Below, piece after piece: positions 25,140 through 33,952 of a stretch of 56,811 nt of DNA (its first letter is position 1; every line of letters begins with the position of its first letter). This DNA comes from Candidatus Methanoperedens sp. BLZ2 (GTDB lineage Archaea; Halobacteriota; Methanosarcinia; Methanosarcinales; Methanoperedenaceae), in contig NZ_NTMG01000035.1 of NCBI RefSeq assembly GCF_002487355.1, positions 1-56,811 of the forward strand. Direction: 5' to 3'. Both the position numbers and the translations under genes were made by a program. Below the pieces are notes generated by a model. The model was not told where the DNA came from. It saw only the letters and a list, made by a program, of their open reading frames with translations, and made no database searches.

Positions 25140-25402
25140 TTGCCCCACAATATGGTGGTTACCAATTCATGAGTTCACCACTTAAACTTAACTGTTTTTT
25201 ACGCGCGCAGTAGAACTATTGTAATAGTTACAATACATATGGTAAGATTGGGTTGGAAAATTTTATTACTATTGTAACTGTTACAATAGTACTGAAAAAG
25301 TTACCAATGGTTTTGAGCGGTTCTTGGTAATCACCAATATACCCCCCTCTGATTAAGTATAAATTTAAGTTATACCAGAAATAAACATTGGAGCTAATCA
25401 AA
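25140..25402 (+). promoter_or_regulatory. Control region of the AbrB gene: two palindromic operators
   Basis: Palindrome 1 at 25216-25236 is CTATTGTAA-TAG-TTACAATAC (one mismatch). Palindrome 2 at 25269-25289 is CTATTGTAAC-T-GTTACAATAG, perfect over ten bases per arm. Their starts are 53 bases apart, about five helical turns. GGTTACCAA-type sequences also recur (25155-25164, and an inverted pair GTTACCAA...TTGGTAAT at 25299-25332). A TATA-like GTATAAATT (25358-25366) follows. Confidence 0.75.
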
Positions 25403-25669
25403 ATGGAAGCCATAATGAAAGTCGGACCTAAAGGGCAGGTAGTGATTCCCCAGGAAATCAGGCACGCTCTGAACATTTATCCGGGATCAAAGGTGCTGTT
25501 CAGGTTAGTTGGTAATAAATTAGAGATAGAAAAACCTCCACAGGATGCAGTTGCCATTTTCAGGGAAAGTGCAAAAGGCATGGGTAAACTCAAAATTCAC
25601 CCGCATGAAGCGTATGAAGAGGAACTGGGGAAGAGAGGATACGTGGATTTTGATAACACCCGGATTTAA
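25403..25669 (+). CDS. AbrB/MazE-family DNA-binding protein
   Basis: An 88-residue swapped-hairpin AbrB protein: MKVGPKGQVVIPQEIRHALNIYPGSKVLFRL is the DNA-binding dimer fold (residues 5-35), and the C-terminus has the family's RAYEEEL-like segment (HEAYEEELGKRG). ATG 25403 follows a GGAG site nine bases upstream; a TTG at 25388 is less likely. Such proteins are often antitoxins with a PIN toxin downstream, but none is here. The upstream palindromes suggest autoregulation. Confidence 0.82.
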   Translation: MEAIMKVGPKGQVVIPQEIRHALNIYPGSKVLFRLVGNKLEIEKPPQDAVAIFRESAKGMGKLKIHPHEAYEEELGKRGYVDFDNTRI

Positions 25670-25783
25670 AGAAAAAGTGGCGGGGAGAATGAATAAACAA
25701 ATCCAGGCTCACATATGTTTCACACCTTCTTCACACCAAGCTTAATTAAAATGTGAAAAGATTACCCGGTATCGGGATCGATT

Positions 25784-25900
25784 ATGGTTTTACCAAGAAA
25801 ATTCAAAAGAAGAGCAGTAACCTCAAGGATAATGATCGAGCGAAAAAACAGGAGCCTCAGGGAGGATTTTAATCAATTTGATTTGAGTTCCAACTATTGA
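25784..25900 (+). CDS. Basic microprotein (38 residues)
   Basis: Short frame starting MVLPRKFKRRAVTSRIM and ending NQFDLSSNY, with 10 Lys/Arg in the first 25 residues. It follows an inverted repeat, TTTCACAC...TGTGAAA (25719-25758). Composition suggests nucleic-acid binding, but no family is recognised and it may be noncoding. Confidence 0.3.
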   Translation: MVLPRKFKRRAVTSRIMIERKNRSLREDFNQFDLSSNY

Positions 25901-26019
25901 ATACTCTCACTGGTTTTCACACTTACAATGAAAATCCACATATTTTTCACACCCACATTAATCAAAGTGTGAGTTTTTATGATAGTTGTTAGAATGAAGG
26001 GTCTAACGGATGGAAAAAT

Positions 26020-26148
26020 ATGAAATGTAAACACCTGGAAATAAATTGCGTAACGCGAATTATTAACAAAGAATGTGAAGAGCTCCGCGCATGTGAATTC
26101 GGAGTATCCTGCAATTATCAAGATAAACAAATAGCAAATTTATCTTAA
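26020..26148 (+). CDS. Cysteine-rich microprotein (42 residues)
   Basis: ATG at 26020 to TAA at 26148. Five cysteines at positions 3, 10, 19, 25 and 31 in a 42-residue chain (MKCKHLEINC..., ECEELRACEFGVSC). Spacing suggests a metal or disulfide-held knot. It follows the inverted repeat TCACAC...GTGTGA at 25951-25974, similar to the one in front of the 38-residue frame. Confidence 0.4.
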   Translation: MKCKHLEINCVTRIINKECEELRACEFGVSCNYQDKQIANLS

Positions 26149-26183
26149 TTCTCTTGAGCTATTTATTCGCGACATGCATCGCC

Positions 26184-26211
26184 ACGCCGTTCACAACGGC
26201 GTCTCCTTTTT
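26184..26211 (+). terminator. Hairpin with T-run before fae
   Basis: ACGCCGTT pairs with AACGGCGT around CAC (26184-26202), followed by a CTCCTTTTT run. It could end transcription of the small genes upstream and isolate fae. Confidence 0.55.
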
Positions 26212-26269
26212 ATTAGAAAAATTAGAAATCTCTAAATATCATTAACGTTCAGGAGAGGCGGGTGATTTA

Positions 26270-26770
26270 ATGGTATACATAAGAAGTATGATAGGAGAAG
26301 CACTTGCAGGCGATGGTAATGAAATTGCACATATCGACCTTGTAATAGGGCCAAGAGGAGGTCCTGTTGAGACAGCGTTTATGAATTCACTTGCAATGCC
26401 AAGGGAAGGACATACGCCGCTTCTTGCGGTGCTTGAACCGAACCTCCAGCCAAAACCATGCACATTGATGGTAAACAAAGTTACCATCAAGAATGCGGAC
26501 CAGGCCGTATTGATGTTCGGGGCCGGACAGGCGGCTGTGGCAAAAGCGGTAATTGACAGTGTTGAGGAAGGAGTAATTGCAAAGAGTGATGCTGAAGATC
26601 TCTTGATAATAGTTTCAGTATTCATCCACTGGGAAGCCAAAGATAAGCAAAAAATATATGATTACAATTACGAAGCTACAAAGCTGGCAATAAAACGGGC
26701 AATAGCAAGCGAACCTTCTGTGGGAGAAGCTCTGGCGCGAAAGGATAAGGCAAAGCATCCATTTGCATGA
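26270..26770 (+). CDS. fae: Formaldehyde-activating enzyme Fae
   Basis: This 166-residue protein joins formaldehyde to tetrahydromethanopterin, giving methylene-H4MPT. The family core is clear: IGEALAGDGNEIAHIDLVIGPRGGPVETAF, with the catalytic His in AHIDL, and QPKPCTLMVNKVT. Stand-alone Fae is common in Methanosarcinales and links formaldehyde to the C1 pathway. It is flanked by hairpin-T-run structures on both sides, so it is probably monocistronic. Confidence 0.95.
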   Translation: MVYIRSMIGEALAGDGNEIAHIDLVIGPRGGPVETAFMNSLAMPREGHTPLLAVLEPNLQPKPCTLMVNKVTIKNADQAVLMFGAGQAAVAKAVIDSVEEGVIAKSDAEDLLIIVSVFIHWEAKDKQKIYDYNYEATKLAIKRAIASEPSVGEALARKDKAKHPFA

Positions 26771-26780
26771 ATAAGCTTTT

Positions 26781-26809
26781 GTGGCAAAGGTCATTGCCAC
26801 TCATTTTTT
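26781..26809 (+). terminator. Terminator after fae
   Basis: GTGGCAA pairs with TTGCCAC around AGGTCA, 11 bases after the fae stop, followed by TCATTTTTT. Intrinsic-type terminator. Confidence 0.65.
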
Positions 26810-26913
26810 AAATGTCTCTTCTGGACTAAAAACCAAAAAAATCTCAAACAGCAAAAGGTAAATATGTTGTGTTATAATGTAAGCCAGTCTTAAGATGTCG
26901 AAAGGAGATCCCA

Positions 26914-27870
26914 ATGAATCTAATTAATGAAAAAATGATTGACGAATATGTCAAGAAGTTCAATTTCAAACAAATGCTAATTCTTCCTGTAATACTTCTT
27001 ATAGTATCGTTGTTGATTTTAGCTTATACATCCTACACGACCAGGACGCCCGAGGGGCTTGGTGCGCCTGTGAAACTCGGCATGGAATTCCAGGGGGGAA
27101 CGGCCATAACTTTTGACAGCTCAAAGACTCCTGAACAATTAAAAGAAGAATTTTCAGCATATCCTGTTGTGCAGGCAAGGGAATATGGCGGTGGCGACCA
27201 AAAATTATTACAATTCGGCCCCATGACGGAATCCCAACTCTCCGATGTTATAAACAAGATAAATTCCGAATACTCCAATCCGGGTCAAATAACACAAATG
27301 GGAGAAGTAGTCAGTAAATCTTTACAGAGGCAGACGCTTAACGCTATATTATTCTCGTTCATTGGAATGGCTATTGTTGTATTCATAGTATTTCGGGTTT
27401 TTGTACCATCCATAGCAGTGGTAATTTCGGCTTTTGCAGATATTGCCTTTGCTGCGGCAATGATGAATGTTTTCGGTATAGTACTATCTCTTGGAACAGT
27501 TGCGGCCCTTCTGATGTTAATAGGTTATTCCGTAGATACGGATATCCTTTTGACCACGCGTCTTCTCAAGCGAAAAGGCGAATTGAGTGATAAGATCAAA
27601 GACGCCATGAAAACCGGCATGACAATGACATTAACGACCCTTGCAGCTCTTATTGCATTATTCGTGGTCTCATCGGGTTCTTATCTTGTATCATCGTTTA
27701 CGCGTATTGATATAATAAGAGACATTTCCGTTGTCCTTATTTTCGGTTTGATAGCGGACATGGTAAACACCTGGATGACAAACGTGGGAATCCTGAAATG
27801 GTATATGGAAAAAACCGGAAAAACGGAAACCCGGGTCGAAAAACCTAAGAAGAGGAGGCAGGCAGCATGA
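26914..27870 (+). CDS. secF: Protein-export membrane protein SecF
   Basis: A 318-residue protein with six membrane helices and the RND-like SecF core: an outer domain after helix 1 (LGMEFQGGTAITFDSS), then helices 2-6 with SIAVVISAFADIAF and IGYSVDTDILLTTRLLKRKG. SecDF helps pull exported proteins across the SecYE channel. A strong AAAGGAG site precedes the ATG. It overlaps secD by four bases (ATGA). Confidence 0.93.
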   Translation: MNLINEKMIDEYVKKFNFKQMLILPVILLIVSLLILAYTSYTTRTPEGLGAPVKLGMEFQGGTAITFDSSKTPEQLKEEFSAYPVVQAREYGGGDQKLLQFGPMTESQLSDVINKINSEYSNPGQITQMGEVVSKSLQRQTLNAILFSFIGMAIVVFIVFRVFVPSIAVVISAFADIAFAAAMMNVFGIVLSLGTVAALLMLIGYSVDTDILLTTRLLKRKGELSDKIKDAMKTGMTMTLTTLAALIALFVVSSGSYLVSSFTRIDIIRDISVVLIFGLIADMVNTWMTNVGILKWYMEKTGKTETRVEKPKKRRQAA

Positions 27871-29528
27871 ACGGTGAAGAACCATTTTACAAAAAGCCAC
27901 GGGTCCTCTTATTATTGATCGTGATCCTTGCTTCAATTGCGGCAATGACTGTTTCTTATGAGAACGGGGAAGTAAAAGTCGGCAGTAATCTGAACTACGG
28001 ACTTGACCTGCAGGGCGGCTCATGGCTGCAATTGCAGCTCCAGGGAGCAATTGTCCAGGTAAGCGCTGATGAGAGCAAAATAATACAATCGGAATTCCAG
28101 AGACTGTTAAATGACCCTTCCATCAAGGTCGAAGAGACCACTTTAAATTCAGTCACCTTTACAACAACAAAACAGACCACCCAGAAAATAATAGATAGCT
28201 TCGGATTTGGCAAATCCACGATAACCCAGGCTCCAGACGGCGGCACAAGGGTCTCCCTGCAAATAAGCAGGGAATATTCCATCCAGAAATATCTTGAGAA
28301 TAACCTCGATGCAGAAATAAGAATGATCCCTGGGAATATTCTCACCTTTGAAATACGAAAAGCGGTTACCGAAGATGAATTGAATGCTCTGCTTAAACCA
28401 GTTGACGGAAAAGTCAATTCCTTCAAGGCCGGTGTATCATCGGATACAAGAGAAGAAACAAAAAAGATTCTTGAATCCAAGCTCAACAACCTGGGGATGA
28501 AAGAGATCCCGATAAGGACAGTTGGAGATGATTATATCCTTATCGACCTTGCAGGCGTGGATATAACCACAGCAAAGGATATTGCTGCCAAACCCGGAAA
28601 ATTTGAAATTCGGATACAGGTGAATGGCAATGTAACTGAACATGTGCTGTATGGCACGGAAATAACACCCGGGCTACCTGAAAAACAGACCGGCGATCAA
28701 TGGGCTGTGACTTTTACCCTGAGTGATGCTGGTGCAGCTGTACTCCGTGATGCTGCAATACAGTATGGGGCTGTCACAAATCCTGAAGCACATGAGCTGA
28801 TAATGTTACTTGATGAAAAAGAGGTATATAGTGCTCCGCTGTCACCCGAGCTGGCCAGGAACATCCAGAGCGTACCTGTGAAAAGCCTTTCAGCAACAAC
28901 AGGCGTAGGAGACGAGGGACAGAGAAGAGCCAATGAGCTCCAGATCCATTTAAGAGCCGGCGCCCTGCCTGTGGAGGTAGATGTGATAGGCGCTGGAGAG
29001 GTTTCAGCAGAACTTGGCTCCAGGTTCAAATCCCAGGTTTTGATTGCAGGATTAATAGCACTTATATTAGTCGCTATAGTTGTTTCATTAAGATACAAGC
29101 AGCCAAACATCGTTATCCCGATGCTTTCGACATCTTTCAGTGAAGTGATAATCATATTGGGTTTTACTGTCCTTGTTGGATTCCAGCTTGACCTTCCCAC
29201 AATCGCGGGTATAATTGCGGTCATCGGTACAGGTATTGACCACCTTATAATTATTACTGATGAGGTTCTTGCAGGCGGTGCAATGCCGCCAGATAAGGTT
29301 TATAGATCGCGTCTTACTAAAGCATTTGCCATAATATTCTCAGCAGCTGCAACAGTACTTGTGGCGATGTCTCCTCTCCTGATCATGGGATTTGGCGCTC
29401 TGAGGGGCTTTGCTGTAATTACCATAGTCGGAGTACTAATCGGGGTATTCATTGCAAGACCAGCGTATGCCGAAGTAATCCAGGGCATGCTTGTTGAAGA
29501 TACTGGCAAGAAGTTCGTGGATGAGTAA
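27867..29528 (+). CDS. secD: Protein-export membrane protein SecD
   Basis: A 553-residue protein with a signal-anchor helix (VLLLLIVILASIAAMTV), the SecD motif LNYGLDLQGGSWL, a large outer domain of about 350 residues and five C-terminal helices with GIIAVIGTGIDHLIIITDEVLAG. It works with SecF, coupled by an ATGA overlap. Domain order and length fit archaeal SecD. Confidence 0.93.
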   Translation: MNGEEPFYKKPRVLLLLIVILASIAAMTVSYENGEVKVGSNLNYGLDLQGGSWLQLQLQGAIVQVSADESKIIQSEFQRLLNDPSIKVEETTLNSVTFTTTKQTTQKIIDSFGFGKSTITQAPDGGTRVSLQISREYSIQKYLENNLDAEIRMIPGNILTFEIRKAVTEDELNALLKPVDGKVNSFKAGVSSDTREETKKILESKLNNLGMKEIPIRTVGDDYILIDLAGVDITTAKDIAAKPGKFEIRIQVNGNVTEHVLYGTEITPGLPEKQTGDQWAVTFTLSDAGAAVLRDAAIQYGAVTNPEAHELIMLLDEKEVYSAPLSPELARNIQSVPVKSLSATTGVGDEGQRRANELQIHLRAGALPVEVDVIGAGEVSAELGSRFKSQVLIAGLIALILVAIVVSLRYKQPNIVIPMLSTSFSEVIIILGFTVLVGFQLDLPTIAGIIAVIGTGIDHLIIITDEVLAGGAMPPDKVYRSRLTKAFAIIFSAAATVLVAMSPLLIMGFGALRGFAVITIVGVLIGVFIARPAYAEVIQGMLVEDTGKKFVDE

Positions 29529-29659
29529 ACAATAACTTAATAAATGAATGAATCCATGTATTAGATATAGCAATTATTTAGAACCATTCATTATGTTTTC
29601 ATGCAATTTTCCAATGGTCAAACATTATTTCTAAAATCGAAAAGATGCGAGGTAAGAAT

Positions 29660-29797
29660 ATGTCAAAACTTAAAAAGAGAGAATTGGAACGAAAAGGCCA
29701 AAAGAAACAGAAAATATTGGATACTAAATTGATGGGTGAGCATCTTGGGGATTTAACTAAGAAAGAAGTAGAAGTAGCGGAACTCCCTGAGGAATAA
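29660..29797 (+). CDS. Highly charged microprotein upstream of MoaD-like gene
   Basis: A 45-residue frame (MSKLKKRELERKGQKKQK..., ending VEVAELPEE) with a GAGGT site before its ATG and its stop two bases before the next gene's TTG. Lys-rich first half, acidic second half. The coupling and strong start signal support it; family unknown. Confidence 0.5.
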   Translation: MSKLKKRELERKGQKKQKILDTKLMGEHLGDLTKKEVEVAELPEE

Positions 29798-29798
29798 A

Positions 29799-30005
29799 TT
29801 GAAGATAAAAGTAAAAATCCTGTCCGGAGGTGTTAAAGAACAAAACCTGGACGTCACATCAGAATCAACGTATGAAGAGGTTCTTGAATCTCTTCATATT
29901 AATCCGGAAATCGTTCTCGTGTTCAGAGGAGGCAATCCTGTGCCACTTGATGAAAAAGTTACACCCGATAATGTCGAAATATTAAGAGTAGTGACGGGCG
30001 GATAA
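29799..30005 (+). CDS. MoaD/ThiS-type ubiquitin-like sulfur carrier
   Basis: A 68-residue beta-grasp protein ending in VVTGG; the C-terminal Gly-Gly is where an E1-like enzyme adenylates and loads sulfur, or where SAMP-type conjugation occurs. It starts at TTG 29799 right after the charged microprotein. moaA lies 100 bases downstream, so molybdopterin synthesis is one possible role; tRNA thiolation or SAMP modification are others. Confidence 0.75.
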   Translation: MKIKVKILSGGVKEQNLDVTSESTYEEVLESLHINPEIVLVFRGGNPVPLDEKVTPDNVEILRVVTGG

Positions 30006-30107
30006 TTACGTTGGTTATATATTATTTTATCCTGGTAAGTCTGAAAGAACTCATTTTCACACAATATTTATTCTTGGAGCGAGTAGGGAAATATGTAAAT
30101 CTTTATC

Positions 30108-31007
30108 ATGGCAGCTATGCAATTAACAGACTCTTATGGACGAACAATAAAGAGCCTGCGAATTTCCATCACAAACCGCTGCAATCTTAAGTGCATTTAT
30201 TGCCATCGTGAAGGTGAAACGCGTTATACCAATAATGAAATGAGTGTTGAAACCATAGCTAATATTGTGAAGGCTTCAAAGAGATTCGGGGTTAATAAAG
30301 TGAAGTTCTCAGGGGGTGAACCTTTAATGCGGAATGATTTTGAAAATATCCTCAGAGCTCTTCCGGAATTGAAGGATATTTCAGCTACAACCAATGGTAC
30401 ATTTCTTGCGCAAAGAGCAAATGACCTTGCCGGGAGCGGACTTAACAGGATAAACATAAGTCTCCCATCCCTGCAAGCTGAAAAATACAGGAAAATAACG
30501 GGTGGCGACGTGAGAATCGTACTTAAAGGAATAGATGCTGCAGTAGACTCCGGCCTGGTACCTGTCAAATTAAATATGGTACTGATGAAAGGATTAAATG
30601 ATACTGGAATTCCGGAAATGATGGATTTTATTCAAAAGTATGATGGAAAGGTAATCCTGCAGCTAATTGAATTGATGAATTTCCAGAAGACGGCGCAGTA
30701 TCAGGTAAATATCAATGAAGTAGAAAAATTCCTTGAAAAAAGGGCAACGGATATAGAAGAGCGATCAATGCACAGGAGAAGGAAATACCATATAGATGGT
30801 ATTGAAGTCGAGCTTGTCCGCCCCATAGACAATTCTCATTTCTGTGCAAATTGTAACAGGCTCAGGGTGACTTCTGATGGAAAGCTGAAGCCCTGTCTTC
30901 TAAGAAATGATAATCTTGTGGATGTCAATAACAAAGAACCGGAGAAAATCGCAGAATTAATGGAATTCGCAATGGAAAAAAGAGAACCCTTCTATAAAGA
31001 AGGTTAA
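30108..31007 (+). CDS. moaA: GTP 3',8-cyclase MoaA (archaeal form)
   Basis: Radical-SAM enzyme of the molybdopterin pathway. The SAM cluster is C25-x3-C29-x2-C32 in RCNLKCIYC; GGEP follows in KFSGGEPLMR; the second cluster is in HFCANCNRLRVTSDGKLKPCL. The protein (299 residues) is shorter than bacterial MoaA, as is common in archaea, and starts either at M1 or at M4 (MQLTDSYGR). The GG dipeptide that completes activity in bacterial MoaA is absent from the end. Confidence 0.88.
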   Translation: MAAMQLTDSYGRTIKSLRISITNRCNLKCIYCHREGETRYTNNEMSVETIANIVKASKRFGVNKVKFSGGEPLMRNDFENILRALPELKDISATTNGTFLAQRANDLAGSGLNRINISLPSLQAEKYRKITGGDVRIVLKGIDAAVDSGLVPVKLNMVLMKGLNDTGIPEMMDFIQKYDGKVILQLIELMNFQKTAQYQVNINEVEKFLEKRATDIEERSMHRRRKYHIDGIEVELVRPIDNSHFCANCNRLRVTSDGKLKPCLLRNDNLVDVNNKEPEKIAELMEFAMEKREPFYKEG

Positions 31008-31170
31008 TAATTTGTGAACTTCTTATATTTTTTTGGATTTCTATCTTTCATCTCAAGATAGTTTGCTAATTTTTAGACTCTATCATAAGTTTCTTCATCT
31101 GTAAATCAACGTGTGATAAATGCAGAAATCGCAGGAAATGTAACCTTTACAATTTGTATTTAAGAAAAGA

Positions 31171-31719
31171 TTAGACAGAAACCTTACATTTAGTTGCATA
31201 TTCCGGATATGCATCATGGGCATAATTGACAATTTCAGATGCTCTTTTTTCTTTAAATTCTTCTCTCATTTCAATTAAAACATTTTTAATTGAATCTGGC
31301 AACAAACTACACAATTTCTCTGCCTGCTCATTATCTCTAATTATGTATTTTTTGAATACATGCCCCTCTTTACTTTCTCCTATTATATGCTCTAATTTAT
31401 CAGGCACCAAATCTTTTAACGAAGCTTCAACAACATCCGAGTAAGCTCCGAAATCACTGGGATACCACGAAAAGATACCAGAATCATTAAGACCTGTACG
31501 TTCACCAAAAATATGCAATCCTTTGAATAATGGTATTTTATTTAATGAATTACCGTTTAAATGTAATAATACTAAAATCCAATCTTCTGGGGTGAAATCT
31601 AATACTTTCTTTAAATCACTTTCTGTCTTTATTCTAATTTTGCTTCTTTTTTTCCATTCCCTAAAGGCAATCAAACCACTTTGATCTTCCCAATCAATCT
31701 CATCCCAATCAGATGACAT
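31171..31719 (-). CDS. YwgA/Panacea-like domain protein
   Basis: A 182-residue protein. The stretch from LLHLNGNSLNKIPLFKGLHIFGER to FSWYPSDFGAYSDVVEASLKDL has the pattern of YwgA/DUF4065 winged-helix proteins (KLLF..., F-x-P-x-x-Y-G-x-Y-S), which include antitoxins and proteolysis adaptors. A C-terminal helical region follows. It sits three bases downstream of a PIN-fragment gene. The assignment is by motif and moderate. Confidence 0.5.
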   Translation of the reverse strand: MSSDWDEIDWEDQSGLIAFREWKKRSKIRIKTESDLKKVLDFTPEDWILVLLHLNGNSLNKIPLFKGLHIFGERTGLNDSGIFSWYPSDFGAYSDVVEASLKDLVPDKLEHIIGESKEGHVFKKYIIRDNEQAEKLCSLLPDSIKNVLIEMREEFKEKRASEIVNYAHDAYPEYATKCKVSV

Positions 31720-31722
31720 AAT

Positions 31723-32007
31723 TCACGACCACACTATTCTATAATGTTCTAACATCCCTGACCTATATTTTACGCCTTCCGAAATCAATTTTTCTAATAT
31801 TTCAAGTCCTTTTATGCTGGGTAACATTCCTTCATTAACACATTCTTCAATTATATTAACGTGCGTCATAGTCCTTAATCCTTTCTTCTTGGCAATCGTT
31901 TTTGCAGTCTTTTCATCTATCAAAACAAAAGCACTTCCAAGCGATGATTTAGCAATCTCACCTTTTACTATAACACAGGCTTCAGTATAATGATACAATA
32001 AGCTCAA
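31723..32007 (-). pseudogene. C-terminal half of a DUF3368 PIN-type toxin
   Basis: The 94-residue frame FVLIDEKTAKTIAKKKGLR, then IIEECVNEGMLPSIKGLEILEKLISEG matches the last half of DUF3368/PIN ribonucleases (LVDE-x-A...G). The N-terminal half with the first catalytic Asp (usually VxNTSPLI) is missing; the frame would start at a TTG. Probably a remnant or a non-catalytic form. Confidence 0.6.
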
Positions 32008-32020
32008 TAAGGGGAGTCAT

Positions 32021-32977
32021 TCAATCATTTCCTCCGAAAGTCTCAGAGGGGGGAAGATTGTAATGAGGTTGTTCTGTATGGATTTTTTGAATAAAAAAAT
32101 ACTCGAATATTTCTTTTCCTGATATGATATTTGAGATATATTTTAGCCTGTGGAGCACAGGTACAAAAGCCATTGTCGATTTAACAAATTCTCTTGAAAG
32201 GGCGGCGCAATATTTTGGAGAGATCCTGTAAGCATCCAGAACAAACTTCTCATCAACTATTCCTGTCAGTCTTGATACAAGCCTTGCAGCTTCTGCCGGG
32301 TGTATCCTGATGAAATTACTTGCTTTTTCATGCTGTTCAAGGAACCTCAGGATAACATCAGGATACTGTATTAATTCTTTCCGGATAACGATACCGTAAC
32401 TCGGATTATCAGGCCAGAGCAAGTGCGGTGGAATAATTAATTTTGCATTACAAGCACGTGCTGCTGCAATAGCGAGTGATGGAGTCCCGATCGCAGCATC
32501 GATCTTTCCATCTACCAGCGCCTCAAGAACAAAGTCGGTCCATGGGAAGTTCTCTACCCTGATGCTCAAGTCATTTGCATTTATGATATTATTTATAATG
32601 ACATCATGAATAGACCCTTTTGGGGGAGAACCTATTACTTTTCCCTCAAATTGTCTCATGACAGTGTTGATATCATCATATTCAGTATAAGTCCTATAAT
32701 TTTTTCCGGCGATCAATACCGTTCCTTCGACATGTCCCCCTGCAACACAGACGATTGGAATACCGCGATCCATACCAATGATAGCAGGAGGAAGACCAAT
32801 GTACCCGATATCAATTTCTTTATTTTCAAAAGCTTTAACAATATCAGGTCCCGAAGCAAAAAGTTTCCAGGTCGCATGTATCCCGGACTTCTCCAACCAG
32901 CCAGTACCCATGAGAATAAAGGAGGTGTGGTATAAGGTAGAAAGATGCCCGATAATAATTTCTTTTTCTTCAAACAT
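32021..32977 (-). CDS. ABC-type solute-binding protein (NitT/TauT-like) without signal peptide
   Basis: A 318-residue two-lobe binding protein of the NMT1/TauA-like fold: IIIGHLSTLYHTSFILMGTGWLEKSG at the N-terminus, DIGYIGLPPAIIGMDRG, and GKIDAAIGTPSLAIAA. There is no signal peptide or lipobox, and no permease or ATPase gene next to it. A cytoplasmic substrate-binding or enzymatic role similar to MqnA-type or THI5-like proteins is possible; ligand unknown. Confidence 0.65.
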   Translation of the reverse strand: MFEEKEIIIGHLSTLYHTSFILMGTGWLEKSGIHATWKLFASGPDIVKAFENKEIDIGYIGLPPAIIGMDRGIPIVCVAGGHVEGTVLIAGKNYRTYTEYDDINTVMRQFEGKVIGSPPKGSIHDVIINNIINANDLSIRVENFPWTDFVLEALVDGKIDAAIGTPSLAIAAARACNAKLIIPPHLLWPDNPSYGIVIRKELIQYPDVILRFLEQHEKASNFIRIHPAEAARLVSRLTGIVDEKFVLDAYRISPKYCAALSREFVKSTMAFVPVLHRLKYISNIISGKEIFEYFFIQKIHTEQPHYNLPPSETFGGND

Positions 32978-33257
32978 GATGTGTTTTTAATGGGAAACTG
33001 CAATTAAAACTTTTCTATCATTCGAGGATTTGGATGTAATTTGGGTATAATATTGGAAAAATACTATTAAAGGATAAACCAATTATCAACCACGTAGAGG
33101 ATAAATACAAATCATCAAGATTCACATCCTATCCTATCCACAATCTATCCAAGAATTCTTGAAATCCTCTACCTTTTTTCTCATTGCTTGCAAGATTACT
33201 TGTGTATTTAACAAATTACAATAACCTTTACATATCATTGCCTGTATATACAGAAAA

Positions 33258-33545
33258 GTGAAACAACACGCTGTCCTGCCGGAAAAAGTCAAAAGATACG
33301 AAGAACTCTTACGTAAAGCGTTGAAAGCTTTTGAGATAGCGGTGCAGGAAAATTCCCATTTGAGTAAAGTTGCCCTGGATTATTCAAATATGGCCAGTTC
33401 CTATTACGATGATGGAATGCACTTTATCAAAGATGAGGATATGGTGAATGCACTTGTCTGTTTCAGTTATGGACACGCGTGGCTGGATGCTGGTGTAAAA
33501 CTCGGTGTCTTTAAAGTAAGTGACGAAAACCTGTTTACAATTTAA
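33258..33545 (+). CDS. DUF357 family protein
   Basis: A 95-residue helical protein. VKRYEELLRKALKAFEIA and MASSYYDDGMHFIKDEDMVNALVCFSYGHAWLDAGVKLG match archaeal DUF357. It starts with GTG and lies 15 bases before UPF0212. Function unknown; the TPR-like helix pairs suggest a protein-binding role. Confidence 0.82.
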   Translation: MKQHAVLPEKVKRYEELLRKALKAFEIAVQENSHLSKVALDYSNMASSYYDDGMHFIKDEDMVNALVCFSYGHAWLDAGVKLGVFKVSDENLFTI

Positions 33546-33560
33546 TAGAGGAATAATAAA

Positions 33561-33947
33561 ATGTCAAATTATATAGTTACACTTGAAGCTGCATGGCTTG
33601 TGAAAAGTGTAGAAAGTGTTGAAGATGCAATGAATATTGCTATATCTGAAGTTGGAAAAATGCTCAATCCTGATTTGAACTTCGTGGAAATAGAAGTGGG
33701 GACAACCAGCTGTCCGGCGTGCGGCGAAGCTTTCGACAGCGTATTTATGGCAGCAGGTACCGCTCTTGTGGGAATTCTGCTTGAAATGAAAGTGTATGAC
33801 GCAGAAAATGAGGAGCATGCGGCAAGGATCGCAAAATCAACAATAGGCAAGGCGTTGATAAGCACGCCTCTGGATGTTGTTGATGTCGATGAGTTCGAAG
33901 GTGGAAAAGATAGTAAGGAAAAGAAAAAATCCTCAGGGAAACATTAA
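33561..33947 (+). CDS. UPF0212 (DUF555) protein
   Basis: A 128-residue protein starting [17 protein letters not shown], characteristic of UPF0212. C-x2-C in [13 protein letters not shown] suggests a metal site. The C-terminus is a lysine/serine-rich tail ([11 protein letters not shown]). Six bases before the Dph6-like gene, in the same run. Function unknown. Confidence 0.82.
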   Translation: MSNYIVTLEAAWLVKSVESVEDAMNIAISEVGKMLNPDLNFVEIEVGTTSCPACGEAFDSVFMAAGTALVGILLEMKVYDAENEEHAARIAKSTIGKALISTPLDVVDVDEFEGGKDSKEKKKSSGKH

Positions 33948-33952
33948 CCAGG

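Noticed and set aside
25640-25760. PIN toxin partner downstream of AbrB
   Set aside because: The region holds only a short frame (MNKQIQAHICF...) without PIN acidic motifs.
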